A stretch of 64,000 bases of DNA from CAHJXF01 sp038240015 (GTDB lineage Bacteria; Pseudomonadota; Gammaproteobacteria; Burkholderiales; Burkholderiaceae_D), in contig JBBSEF010000004.1 of NCBI GenBank assembly GCA_038240015.1, positions 32,275-96,274 of the forward strand, in the 5' to 3' direction. Within the stretch, counting starts at the first letter, position 1; each line of letters starts with the position of its first letter. Shown here in pieces: positions 42,490 through 53,975 of this stretch. The position numbers and the translations under genes are program-made. The notes beneath the pieces were generated by a model, which was given only the letters and a program-made list of their open reading frames with translations, did no database searches and was not told the DNA's origin.

Positions 42490-45400
42490 TTGCACGACCG
42501 CATCGCAGAGTTTCGCTTCCCACCCGAAAGCGCGGAAGCGCGCAACGCGGCGTGGGAGGTCGCGCTCGATCGCGTGTTATCCGCCGGCTTCAATTCGGTA
42601 CTCGTCGGCGACGCCCGCGCGCGTTCCGCGTTGACTGCCCTTTCTTCCGCGTGTGCACGGCGCGGTCTTGCGTTGTGGGTTGCAGTCGCGCCCGATGCGA
42701 ATGGCGCGCCGTATTACTCCTCCCATGCGGTTCCTCTCGTCGATCGCTGGATGGCCGATGATGACGACGCGCTCGATCCACGGCGCCCGCCGCAGCGCTC
42801 GCGACCTCCTGCCGTCGGGCCCGACGATGCGCTGGCGGATGCCTGGCGGGCAGAACTCGAAGGCGTCGCGGCCGCGGGCGTCTCGGGCATCGTTTGTCGC
42901 GATCCCGACCGGCTGCCTGCGGCGTTCTGGAAGTCGCTGATCGTCGCGCAGACTCGAACGCTGCAATGGCTCGCATGGACGCCCGGCTTGCCGTCATCGA
43001 CCGTTCGCGCGTTGATCGACAGCGGCTTCAACGGAGTGTGCAGTTCGCTTGCGTGGTGGGACGGCAGCCGCGCATGGCTGTTCGATGAGCGGGATCGCCA
43101 ACGCGGCGCGATGCAGCTCGCGTTTCCACTCGACCCCTTCGCGATCGAGTCCGCGACCAACGCACAGGGTCGCGAGGCCGCATCGCGAGACGATCAAGCG
43201 CGTCATCTTCGAATGCGTCTCTGGGTCGGCGCCATCGCGGGCGACGCGCTACTGGTCCCCGCTTCGATGTGGGAGCCGCGCGCCGAGACCGCGAACTCAT
43301 CGAACACCATTCACGAAGTCAATCGATGGCTGGCCGTTGAAGCCGATCGCAGCGATGGCTTCAGAAGCACCGACACGATCTGCATGCTCAGCGGACCCGA
43401 TGCGCCGATCACCGCAATCGCCCGCGCCAACGCACCCGATCTGCGCGCAGCCGATCGCGTGGTGATCGTCCTCGTCAACCCGGATGCGGCACGCGACGCG
43501 ACGATGAGCGCGGCGGTGGCGACGACCGCGTTGAGCGGCTTCGGTGATTTCCGCGCGATCGCATCGACCGCATCGACCTTATCGACGTCGCCCGCGGCAC
43601 TCGTCGCGCAGGCGGCGCTCGATCCATGCGCAAGCGTGCGCCTTGGTCCCGGCGAAGTGCGAGTCATCGAAGGCCTGCGCATCGCATCGATCAAGCGGTC
43701 GGCCAGGCAGTCCGCCGCGCTCGGCAAGAAATCGGCCGCGACCGCAATCGGCGCGCCGCGTCTGGCGATCGAACACGTGACCCCTGCGGTCGATGGCGGA
43801 CGCTTCCCGGTCAAGCGCAACGCGGGCGATTCGGTGCGCGTCGAGGCCGACATCCTGATCGACGGACACGAGAGCCTCGCGGCCGTGCTGCGTTATCGCG
43901 GCATGGGCGACCCCGATTGGCGCGAAGTCCGCATGGAGCCCGTCGGCAACGATCGCCACGCGGCCAGCTTTCCCCTACTGCGCATCGGTCGCCACGAGTT
44001 CGCGATCGAAGCGTGGCGCGATGGCTTCGCGACCTATCGCAACGAACTCGAAAAGAAGTCGGCTGCCGGTCTCGACGTGTCGCTCGAGATTGCCGAGGGC
44101 CGCTTGCAGGTCGCACAGGCGCTCGTGCATGCGAAGACCTTGAAGCGACCCGACGTCGTCAGGCGATTGAGCGCGCTCTCGAAGACGAGCGCAGAAACGA
44201 TGGCCGCCCAGGTCGCTGGCTTGCTCGCCTCGCAGACCCTGGCCGACATGCGGGCCGCCGACGCGCGCGGGTTCGCGATGCGCACCGAAGTCGCCTACCC
44301 CGTCGATGCCGAGCGCAGCGCCGCGTCGTTCGCGAGCTGGTATGAACTCTTCCCGCGTTCGCAGGCGCGCGCGACCGCGGATGCGTCTGCGCCTGCGTCC
44401 CCTCGCCACGGCACGTTCGACGACGTGATCGATCGATTGCCTGCGGTGCGCGCGATGGGCTTCGACGTCCTCTACTTCACGCCGATTCATCCGATCGGCA
44501 GGAAGAATCGCAAGGGTCGCAACAACAGCCTGACCGCGCTCGAAGGCGATCCGGGCAGTCCCTATGCGATCGGCTCGGCCGACGGTGGGCACGAGGCGCT
44601 GCACCCCGAGCTCGGCGCGTTCGAAGACTTCAAGCGCCTGCGCGAAGCCGCGATAGAAAACGGTCTCGAGCTCGCGCTCGACTTCGCGATCCAGTGCTCG
44701 CCGGATCACCCGTGGTTGAAGGATCACCCGAGCTGGTTCGCGTGGAGGCCCGATGGTTCCTTGCGTTATGCCGAGAATCCGCCGAAGAAATATGAAGATA
44801 TCGTCAACGTCGATTTTTATGGAAGCGGCGACAGCCGCAACGACAACGTCAGCGACGCCGCTTCCTTGTGGATCGCGCTGCGCGACGTGATCCTGCTGTG
44901 GGTCGAGCATGGCGTGCGCATCTTTCGCGTCGACAATCCGCACACCAAGCCGTTGCCGTTCTGGGAGTGGATGATCGCGGACGTCCGCTCGCAGTATCCC
45001 GACGTGATCTTTCTGTCCGAAGCCTTCACGCGACCCAAGCTGATGTACCGGCTTGCGAAGCTCGGCTTCTCGCAGTCGTACAGCTACTTCACGTGGCGCC
45101 ACACCAAGCAGGAGTTCATCGACTATCTGACTGAGTTGACGACGACGGCGCCGCGCGATTTCTTTCGGCCGCACTTCTTCGTCAACACGCCCGACATCAA
45201 TCCCTCGTTCCTGCATCGATCGGGGCGCGCGGGCTTTCTGATTCGCGCGGCGCTGGCCTCGACGCTTTCTGGCGTCTGGGGCCTCTACAGCGGCTTCGAG
45301 TTATGCGAAGCGATTCCGGTCCCGGGTAAAGAGGAATATCTCGATTCGGAGAAATACGAAATCCGCGCCTGGAATTGGGAGCGGCCCGGCAACATCATCG

Positions 45401-45753
45401 CGGAGATCACCGCGCTCAACCGCATCCGCAAGCAGAACCCGGCGCTGCATACGCACCTGAACGTGCGTTTTCACAACGTGTTCGATCCCGACATCCTCTA
45501 CTTCGTCAAGGCCACCGAAGACCGCAGCAACATCGTCCTGGTCGCGATCAATCTCGACCCGCACCGCGCGCATGAAGCCGACTTCGAAGTCCCGTTGTGG
45601 GACTGGGGCTTGTCCGACGACGCGGCTGTCGATGTCACGGATCTGCTCAGCAACCACCGCTTCCGATGGCAAGGAAAAATTCAGCGCATGCGCCTCGATC
45701 CGATCACCAACCCTTATGCGATCTGGCGGGTCATGCCGCAAGCGACAGCATGA
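42490..45753 (+). CDS. glgE: Alpha-1,4-glucan:maltose-1-phosphate maltosyltransferase GlgE, long form
   Basis: Extends alpha-1,4-glucan with maltosyl units from maltose 1-phosphate, releasing phosphate; GH13_3. 1087 residues from TTG 42490 (AGGACG upstream), against about 660-700 for the classical enzyme. The N-terminal about 420 residues form an extra domain resembling a decayed alpha-amylase barrel (WEVALDRVLSAGFNSVLVGD, DGFRSTDTICMLSGPDAPITA). The GlgE core then has its N-domain (IEHVTPAVDGGRFPVKRNAGDSV), FDVLYFTPIHPIGRKNRKGRNN, nucleophile Asp815 in RVDNPHTKPLPFW, acid/base Glu844 in LSEAFTRPKLM and Asp902 in NTPDINP. Another start upstream (ATG 42376) would add 38 unconvincing residues. 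First gene of the glucan/trehalose operon; overlaps the next gene by ATGA. Confidence 0.93.
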   Translation: MHDRIAEFRFPPESAEARNAAWEVALDRVLSAGFNSVLVGDARARSALTALSSACARRGLALWVAVAPDANGAPYYSSHAVPLVDRWMADDDDALDPRRPPQRSRPPAVGPDDALADAWRAELEGVAAAGVSGIVCRDPDRLPAAFWKSLIVAQTRTLQWLAWTPGLPSSTVRALIDSGFNGVCSSLAWWDGSRAWLFDERDRQRGAMQLAFPLDPFAIESATNAQGREAASRDDQARHLRMRLWVGAIAGDALLVPASMWEPRAETANSSNTIHEVNRWLAVEADRSDGFRSTDTICMLSGPDAPITAIARANAPDLRAADRVVIVLVNPDAARDATMSAAVATTALSGFGDFRAIASTASTLSTSPAALVAQAALDPCASVRLGPGEVRVIEGLRIASIKRSARQSAALGKKSAATAIGAPRLAIEHVTPAVDGGRFPVKRNAGDSVRVEADILIDGHESLAAVLRYRGMGDPDWREVRMEPVGNDRHAASFPLLRIGRHEFAIEAWRDGFATYRNELEKKSAAGLDVSLEIAEGRLQVAQALVHAKTLKRPDVVRRLSALSKTSAETMAAQVAGLLASQTLADMRAADARGFAMRTEVAYPVDAERSAASFASWYELFPRSQARATADASAPASPRHGTFDDVIDRLPAVRAMGFDVLYFTPIHPIGRKNRKGRNNSLTALEGDPGSPYAIGSADGGHEALHPELGAFEDFKRLREAAIENGLELALDFAIQCSPDHPWLKDHPSWFAWRPDGSLRYAENPPKKYEDIVNVDFYGSGDSRNDNVSDAASLWIALRDVILLWVEHGVRIFRVDNPHTKPLPFWEWMIADVRSQYPDVIFLSEAFTRPKLMYRLAKLGFSQSYSYFTWRHTKQEFIDYLTELTTTAPRDFFRPHFFVNTPDINPSFLHRSGRAGFLIRAALASTLSGVWGLYSGFELCEAIPVPGKEEYLDSEKYEIRAWNWERPGNIIAEITALNRIRKQNPALHTHLNVRFHNVFDPDILYFVKATEDRSNIVLVAINLDPHRAHEADFEVPLWDWGLSDDAAVDVTDLLSNHRFRWQGKIQRMRLDPITNPYAIWRVMPQATA

Positions 45754-48700
45754 GCGACAAGCAAACCGCCCACCTCAAGCAGGCGTCGAAAACCGCGACG
45801 CTCGCGCACGCCACGCCAATGCAGGCAAACGTCAAAACGAAGGCGAAGGCGAAGGCGAAGAAGGTCGACGCTTCGAGAGCGGCCGACGACCCGCTTTGGT
45901 ACAAGGACGCGATCGTCTATCAGTTGCACGTCAAGTCCTTCATGGACGCGAACGGCGACGGCATCGGCGACTTCGCGGGTCTCCTGCTGAAGCTCGACTA
46001 CATCGCGTCGCTGGGCGTCAACACCATCTGGCTGTTGCCCTTCTATCCAAGCCCGCGCCGCGACGACGGCTACGATATCGCCGAATACACCGGCGTGCAT
46101 CCCGACTACGGAACCATGGCCGACGCCAAGCGCTTCATCGCTGAAGCGCACAAACGCAAGCTGCGCGTGATCACCGAACTCGTCATCAATCACACGTCGG
46201 ACCAGCACCCCTGGTTCCAGCGCGCTCGGCGCGCGAAGCCGGGCTCGGCGCATCGCAACTACTACGTGTGGTCGGACAACGATCAGGCGTATGCGGGCAC
46301 GCGCATCATCTTTTGCGATACCGAGAAATCGAACTGGACCTGGGACCCGGTGGCCGGCGTGTATTTCTGGCATCGCTTCTTCTCGCATCAGCCGGACTTG
46401 AACTTCGACAATCCGCAAGTGTTGAAGGCGATCATCAACGTGATGCGTTGGTGGCTCGATGTCGGCATCGACGGCTTGAGGCTCGATGCGGTGCCTTACC
46501 TGATCGAGCGCGAGGGCACCAGCAACGAGAACCTCCCCGAGACCCACGCGATCCTGAAGACGATACGCGCCGAAGTCGATCGCGACTATCCGGGTCGCAT
46601 GCTGCTCGCCGAAGCCAACATGTGGCCCGAGGACACGCAGCAATATTTCGGCGACGGCGACGAATGCCACATGGCATTCAACTTTCCGCTGATGCCGCGC
46701 ATGTACATGGCGATCGCGCAGGAAGATCGCTTCCCGATCACCGACATCCTCAGGCAGACGCCCGACATTCCGCCCAACTGCCAGTGGGCGATCTTCCTGC
46801 GCAATCACGACGAGCTCACGCTCGAGATGGTGACCGACCGCGAGCGCGACTACCTGTGGAATTTCTACGCGGCCGATCGGCGCGCGCGCATCAACCTGGG
46901 CATCCGTCGCCGTCTCGCGCCTCTGCTCGAGCGCGATCGCCGTCGCATCGAGCTGATGAACTCGCTGCTCTTGTCGATGCCCGGAACGCCGGTGATCTAT
47001 TACGGCGACGAGATCGGCATGGGCGACAACATCCATCTCGGGGACCGCGATGGCGTACGCACGCCGATGCAATGGTCGCCCGACCGCAACGGCGGGTTCT
47101 CGCGCGCCAATCCCGCGTCGCTGGTGTTGCCGGCGATCATGGATCCGCTCTACGGTTTCGAAGCCGTCAACGTCGAGAGCCAGGACGCCGATCCGCATTC
47201 GATGCTCAACTGGATGCGGCGCATGCTCGCGGTCCGCTCGCAGCATCGCGCCTTCGGACGCGGCAAGTTGCGCACTCTGTCTCCCGTCAACCGCAAGGTG
47301 CTCGCCTATCTGCGCGAAGTCCAGAACGAAGCCGGATCGGTCGAGACGATCCTGTGCGTCGCCAACGTCTCGCGCTCGGCGCAGCCGGTCGAGCTCGAGC
47401 TCTCCGAGTTCAGCGGCCGCGCGCCCGTCGAGATGATCGGCGGCTCGTTGTTCCCGTTGATCGGACCGCAACCCTACATCCTGACCTTGCCGCCTTACGG
47501 CTTCTTCTGGTTCACACTCGCGTCCGAAGCGCAACTGCCGGTCTGGTACGTGCCCGTGCCCGAGGCGATGCCCGACTACATGACGCTGGTCGTGCGCAAG
47601 CACATCGATGAATTATTGACCGGCGCATCGCGCACGCTGCTCGAGAACGACATCCTGCCGAGCTATCTGTACAAGCGCCGATGGTTCGGGCACAAGGACA
47701 GCAAGCTCCCACACGCGCGCATCGCGCTCGCAACGCGCCTGCCGCGCGAAGGCCGACCGCTGTTGATGGTCGAGGTCGAAACGCATGCGGCGCGCGGCGC
47801 CGCAGTATCCGAGCGCGCAAGCGAACGAACCAGCGAACGCCCAACCGAACGCGCAACCGATCGCTATCTCCTGCCGTTCGGATTCTTCGGCGAAGACGAA
47901 TCGGTTTCCGCATTGCCGATGCAGCTCGCGCTTGCGCGAGTGCGTCACGGACGTCAGGTGGGCTTTCTCACCGATGCCTTCGCGCTCGCGGACTTCGCGC
48001 ATCACATCGTCGAGCTGCTCGCGCAGCGGGCGCGGGTACCGAGCGATGAAGGCGTGGTGCATTTCGAGCCCACCGCATTGCTCGACGCAGTGCTCGATCA
48101 ACTGCTGCCTCAACTCGACGCCGGTAGTGGAAACAGCACCGGCGCCGGCGTGCGTTGGCTCTCCGCCGAGCAGACCAATAGTTCGCTCGTGATCGGCGAC
48201 GCCGCGGTGCTGAAGGTGGTTCGACGCATCGTGCCCGGCGTGAATCCCGAAGCAGAGATCACGCGCTTGTTGAGCGAACGCGGTTTTGCGAACGCGTCGT
48301 CGCTGCTCGGTGAAGTCACGCGCATCGGCGCCGATGGGACGCCGCATCTGCTGATCGTTCTGCAACGCTACGTTCACAACCAGGGCGACGCGTGGCAATG
48401 GACGCTGAACGTGCTCTCGCGCGTCTTTCAGCAGACCACGATCAGCTTGCCCTCTCTGCCGCCGGGCGAAGCAATCGCGTCCGGCACGGTCGATACCGCA
48501 CGCGACAAGTCCGAAGAACGCGAGGCGTCGGCGCTTGCGGAACTCGAGGTCGGCGCGACCGTGCTCGGCAAGCGGCTCGGCGAATTGCACGCCGTGCTTG
48601 CCCAAGCGTGCGACGACCCTGCGATGGCGCCCGAGCGCGTCGACGAGGCGACGGCCGAGAGCTGGGGCGCCGCGGCGATCGTGCAGCTCGATGCGGCGCT

Positions 48701-49337
48701 CGATGTACTGGCCGAGGGACTGCGTGTCGAGAATTCGGCATGGAGCGCCGCTGAACGCGAAGCCGCCGCCGACCTCGTGAAGAAGCGCGCCGCGATCACG
48801 CGCGCGGCGGGCAAACTCGCGAAGCGAGCAACCGGTTCGCTCGCGATGCGCATTCATGGCGACTTCCATCTCGGTCAGGTGCTGGTCACGCAAGGCGATG
48901 CGGTGATCATCGACTTCGAAGGCGAGCCGACCAAACCGCTCGCCGAGCGGCGCGCGAAGATGAGCCCGCTGCGCGACGTGGCGGGTCTGCTGCGATCGAT
49001 CGCCTACGCGGGTGCGATGGGACTCAAGACCGGCCCCGCCGATGTCGGCGACGCCGGTGAAGCGAAGAAGCGCGACATCGTCGCGCGTTACCTGCCCGCT
49101 GCGCGGAGAGCCTTTCTGACCGCGTATCGCGAACAAGCGGCGCGCATCGATCATCGCTGGGTGCACAACGACGGCGAAGCCGCCCTGCTCGATCTGTTCA
49201 CGATCGAGAAGGCCGCGTACGAGCTCTGCTACGAGGCGGCCAACCGGCCGACGTGGATGGTCGTGCCGCTGGCCGGCCTGGCGGACTTGGCGCACACGCT
49301 GTTGTCGTCCGCCGTCGACGGCAAGCGGCATGGCTGA
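45750..49337 (+). CDS. treS: Trehalose synthase TreS fused to maltokinase (Mak/Pep2)
   Basis: Bifunctional: TreS isomerises trehalose to maltose, and the maltokinase domain phosphorylates maltose to maltose 1-phosphate with ATP, feeding GlgE. 1195 residues from ATG 45750. A Lys-rich tail of about 45 residues precedes the GH13_16 domain: WYKDAIVYQLHVKSFMDANGDGIGDF, nucleophile Asp246 in GLRLDAVPYL, acid/base Glu288 in LLAEANMWPED, and Asp354 in RNHDELTLEM. From about residue 620 the maltokinase begins (LPSYLYKRRWFGHK), with catalytic Asp1038 in HGDFHLGQVL and DFEGEP metal motif. A Ser-Glu-Arg/Thr-Glu-Arg repeat (about residues 688-706) interrupts the kinase N-lobe. Fifteen bases before glgB. 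Confidence 0.95.
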   Translation: MSDKQTAHLKQASKTATLAHATPMQANVKTKAKAKAKKVDASRAADDPLWYKDAIVYQLHVKSFMDANGDGIGDFAGLLLKLDYIASLGVNTIWLLPFYPSPRRDDGYDIAEYTGVHPDYGTMADAKRFIAEAHKRKLRVITELVINHTSDQHPWFQRARRAKPGSAHRNYYVWSDNDQAYAGTRIIFCDTEKSNWTWDPVAGVYFWHRFFSHQPDLNFDNPQVLKAIINVMRWWLDVGIDGLRLDAVPYLIEREGTSNENLPETHAILKTIRAEVDRDYPGRMLLAEANMWPEDTQQYFGDGDECHMAFNFPLMPRMYMAIAQEDRFPITDILRQTPDIPPNCQWAIFLRNHDELTLEMVTDRERDYLWNFYAADRRARINLGIRRRLAPLLERDRRRIELMNSLLLSMPGTPVIYYGDEIGMGDNIHLGDRDGVRTPMQWSPDRNGGFSRANPASLVLPAIMDPLYGFEAVNVESQDADPHSMLNWMRRMLAVRSQHRAFGRGKLRTLSPVNRKVLAYLREVQNEAGSVETILCVANVSRSAQPVELELSEFSGRAPVEMIGGSLFPLIGPQPYILTLPPYGFFWFTLASEAQLPVWYVPVPEAMPDYMTLVVRKHIDELLTGASRTLLENDILPSYLYKRRWFGHKDSKLPHARIALATRLPREGRPLLMVEVETHAARGAAVSERASERTSERPTERATDRYLLPFGFFGEDESVSALPMQLALARVRHGRQVGFLTDAFALADFAHHIVELLAQRARVPSDEGVVHFEPTALLDAVLDQLLPQLDAGSGNSTGAGVRWLSAEQTNSSLVIGDAAVLKVVRRIVPGVNPEAEITRLLSERGFANASSLLGEVTRIGADGTPHLLIVLQRYVHNQGDAWQWTLNVLSRVFQQTTISLPSLPPGEAIASGTVDTARDKSEEREASALAELEVGATVLGKRLGELHAVLAQACDDPAMAPERVDEATAESWGAAAIVQLDAALDVLAEGLRVENSAWSAAEREAAADLVKKRAAITRAAGKLAKRATGSLAMRIHGDFHLGQVLVTQGDAVIIDFEGEPTKPLAERRAKMSPLRDVAGLLRSIAYAGAMGLKTGPADVGDAGEAKKRDIVARYLPAARRAFLTAYREQAARIDHRWVHNDGEAALLDLFTIEKAAYELCYEAANRPTWMVVPLAGLADLAHTLLSSAVDGKRHG

Positions 49338-49352
49338 ACGCGACTGAAGATC

Positions 49353-51863
49353 ATGGCGACCCGATCGAAACCCGAAGACAAGCCCGCGAAGAAGCGGACG
49401 GCGGCGAAGCGCGTCGCAAAAAAACGTGGCATCGATCCCGCCGCGACATCGGCTGCGATCGAGCGAACCGCGGCGATCGTCGCAAGCGTCGCCGCATCGT
49501 CTCTGACGATGAACGATACAGTCCCACCACGCGCGGCCGACGCGGTCGAAGCGCTCGCGGCGCCGTCGCTTGCAAGCAGCATGATCGAATCGCTGATCGT
49601 CGCGCGACACGGCGATCCGTTCGCCGTGCTCGGGCCCCATCGCGTCAAAGGCGCGATCGGCGACGTCAACGTGGTACGCGCTCTACTGCCGAATGCGATC
49701 TCGGTCGAGGTCCTCGCTCGCGCTTCATCGACCGGCTCATCGACTGCCGCGCCGCGTTCGCTAGCCACGCTCGTTCGCATCCACGATGCGGGACTGTTCG
49801 AAGGCAGCGTCGGCACAATCCCTCCAGTCGAGGGCGCCGCGCCGCCCTATCGGCTTCGCGTCGTGTGGCCATCCGACGACGGACCCGTGGTGCAGGAAAT
49901 CGACGATCCATACGCGTTCGGACCCGTACTCGGGCCGCTCGATCTTCATCTGATCGGCGAAGGCCGCCATCATCAACTCGGACAGAGCCTGGGCGCGCAC
50001 GTCGCGCGCGTGCAGGGTGTGGATGGCACGCGCTTCGCGGTGTGGGCGCCCAACGCACAGCGCGTGTCGGTGGTCGGCGACTTCAATGGATGGGACGGCC
50101 GACGTCATGCAATGCGTCGCAGGGTCGAAGTCGGCGTGTGGGAATTGTTCATACCTCAACTATCGAGGGGTGAACGATATCAATACGAGATCGTCGGCGC
50201 CGACGGCGCGCTGCTGCCGCTCAAAGCCGATCCGGTCGCCCTCGCCACCGATCTGCCGCCGGCGACCGCATCGGTGGTGCCTGACGAAACGCCGTTTGCA
50301 TGGACCGATGACGTGTGGATGAAAGCGCGCGCCGCACGGCATGCGCCGGATGCGCCGATCGCCATCTACGAAGTGCATGTCGGATCGTGGCTGCGCAATA
50401 TGGACGACGCGGAGCATGGAGGCCGCAGCTTCGACTGGAACGCGCTGAGCGAGCGCCTGATTCCCTACGCGAAGGCAATGTCCTTCACGCACCTCGAGTT
50501 CCTGCCGGTGATGGAGCATCCCTTCGGAGGCTCGTGGGGCTATCAACCGCTCGGCCTCTTTGCCCCCACGGCGCGTTTCGGCTCGCCCGCAGACTTCGCG
50601 CGCTTCGTCGATCGCTGTCACCAGGCGGGCATCGGCGTGATCCTCGACTGGGTCCCCGCGCACTTTCCCAACGATGCGCACGGCCTCGCGCGTTTCGACG
50701 GCAGCGCGCTCTACGAACACGCCGATCCGCGCGAAGGCTTTCATCAGGACTGGAACACGCTGATCTACAACTTCGGCCGCAACGAGGTGCGCGGCTTTCT
50801 GATCGCGTCCGCGCTGCTGTGGCTGGAGCGTTATCACGTCGATGGGTTACGCGTGGACGCGGTCGCGTCGATGCTCTATCGCGATTACAGCCGCAAGGCC
50901 GGCGAATGGGTACCCAACATCCACGGAGGTCGAGAGAATCTCGAAGCCGTCGCCTTCATCAAGGAACTCAACATCGTCGTGGGGGAACGCTGTCCCGGTG
51001 CGATGATGATTGCCGAAGAATCGACCGCGTGGCCCGGTGTTACCGCGCCGGTTTCATCCGGGGGCCTGGGCTTTTCGTACAAGTGGAACATGGGCTGGAT
51101 GCACGACACCTTGCGCTACGTCGAGCACGAAGCGATCCATCGCGGCTGGCATCACGACGACATGACCTTCGGCATGGTGTACGCGTATTCGGAGCGCTTC
51201 GTGCTGCCGATCTCGCACGATGAAGTCGTTCACGGCAAGGGATCGCTGCTCAACAAGATGCCCGGTGACGAATGGCAGAAGCGAGCGAACCTGCGCGCCT
51301 ATCTGTCGTTCATGTGGACGCATCCGGGCAAGAAGCTGCTTTTCATGGGATGCGAACTGGGTGAATGGAAGGAATGGAATCACGATGGGCCGCCAGACTG
51401 GGACCTGCTCGACGACCCGCGCCATCGCGGACTTCAATTGCTGGTGCGCGACCTCAATCGCCTGTATGTCGAGTCCCCCGCTCTGCACGAGAAGGACAGC
51501 GATCCATCGGGCTTCTCGTGGATCGTCGGCGACGATCGCGCCAACAGCGTGTTCGCGTATCGACGCATAGCACACGACGACGCGCGTTCGCTCGTGATCG
51601 TCGTCAACATGACGCCGGTGGTGCGACGCGATTACCGGATCGGCGTCCCGCATGCGGGCACGTGGCGCGAGCGGTTGAACAGCGACGCGACCGTGTACGG
51701 CGGCTCGGGCGTCGGCAATCAAGGCGCTGTGCACACGATAGACAAAAGTGCGCACGGCATGTCCGCGTCTGTCGTGTTGACCTTGCCGCCGCTCGCGGTG
51801 CTGGTGCTCGAAGCGTCGGCCGTCGATCCTTCCAACAACAATAAATTTTCCAACCGAGGTTGA
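49353..51863 (+). CDS. glgB: 1,4-alpha-glucan branching enzyme GlgB
   Basis: Introduces alpha-1,6 branches into the glucan made by GlgE; GH13_9. 836 residues, about 100 more than usual because of a Lys/Arg/Ala-rich N-terminal extension (PAKKRTAAKRVAKKRG). Two N-terminal beta modules follow (HGDPFAVLGPH; GTRFAVWAPNAQRVSVVGDFNGWDGR), then the catalytic barrel with nucleophile Asp502 in GLRVDAVASMLYRDY, acid/base Glu555 in IAEESTAWPGV and Asp623 in LPISHDEVVHGKGSL. Start chosen at the first ATG after treS; the upstream signal is weak (GAAGA). Confidence 0.96.
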   Translation: MATRSKPEDKPAKKRTAAKRVAKKRGIDPAATSAAIERTAAIVASVAASSLTMNDTVPPRAADAVEALAAPSLASSMIESLIVARHGDPFAVLGPHRVKGAIGDVNVVRALLPNAISVEVLARASSTGSSTAAPRSLATLVRIHDAGLFEGSVGTIPPVEGAAPPYRLRVVWPSDDGPVVQEIDDPYAFGPVLGPLDLHLIGEGRHHQLGQSLGAHVARVQGVDGTRFAVWAPNAQRVSVVGDFNGWDGRRHAMRRRVEVGVWELFIPQLSRGERYQYEIVGADGALLPLKADPVALATDLPPATASVVPDETPFAWTDDVWMKARAARHAPDAPIAIYEVHVGSWLRNMDDAEHGGRSFDWNALSERLIPYAKAMSFTHLEFLPVMEHPFGGSWGYQPLGLFAPTARFGSPADFARFVDRCHQAGIGVILDWVPAHFPNDAHGLARFDGSALYEHADPREGFHQDWNTLIYNFGRNEVRGFLIASALLWLERYHVDGLRVDAVASMLYRDYSRKAGEWVPNIHGGRENLEAVAFIKELNIVVGERCPGAMMIAEESTAWPGVTAPVSSGGLGFSYKWNMGWMHDTLRYVEHEAIHRGWHHDDMTFGMVYAYSERFVLPISHDEVVHGKGSLLNKMPGDEWQKRANLRAYLSFMWTHPGKKLLFMGCELGEWKEWNHDGPPDWDLLDDPRHRGLQLLVRDLNRLYVESPALHEKDSDPSGFSWIVGDDRANSVFAYRRIAHDDARSLVIVVNMTPVVRRDYRIGVPHAGTWRERLNSDATVYGGSGVGNQGAVHTIDKSAHGMSASVVLTLPPLAVLVLEASAVDPSNNNKFSNRG

Positions 51864-51866
51864 TCG

Positions 51867-53971
<2,105 letters not shown>

Positions 53972-53975
<4 letters not shown>

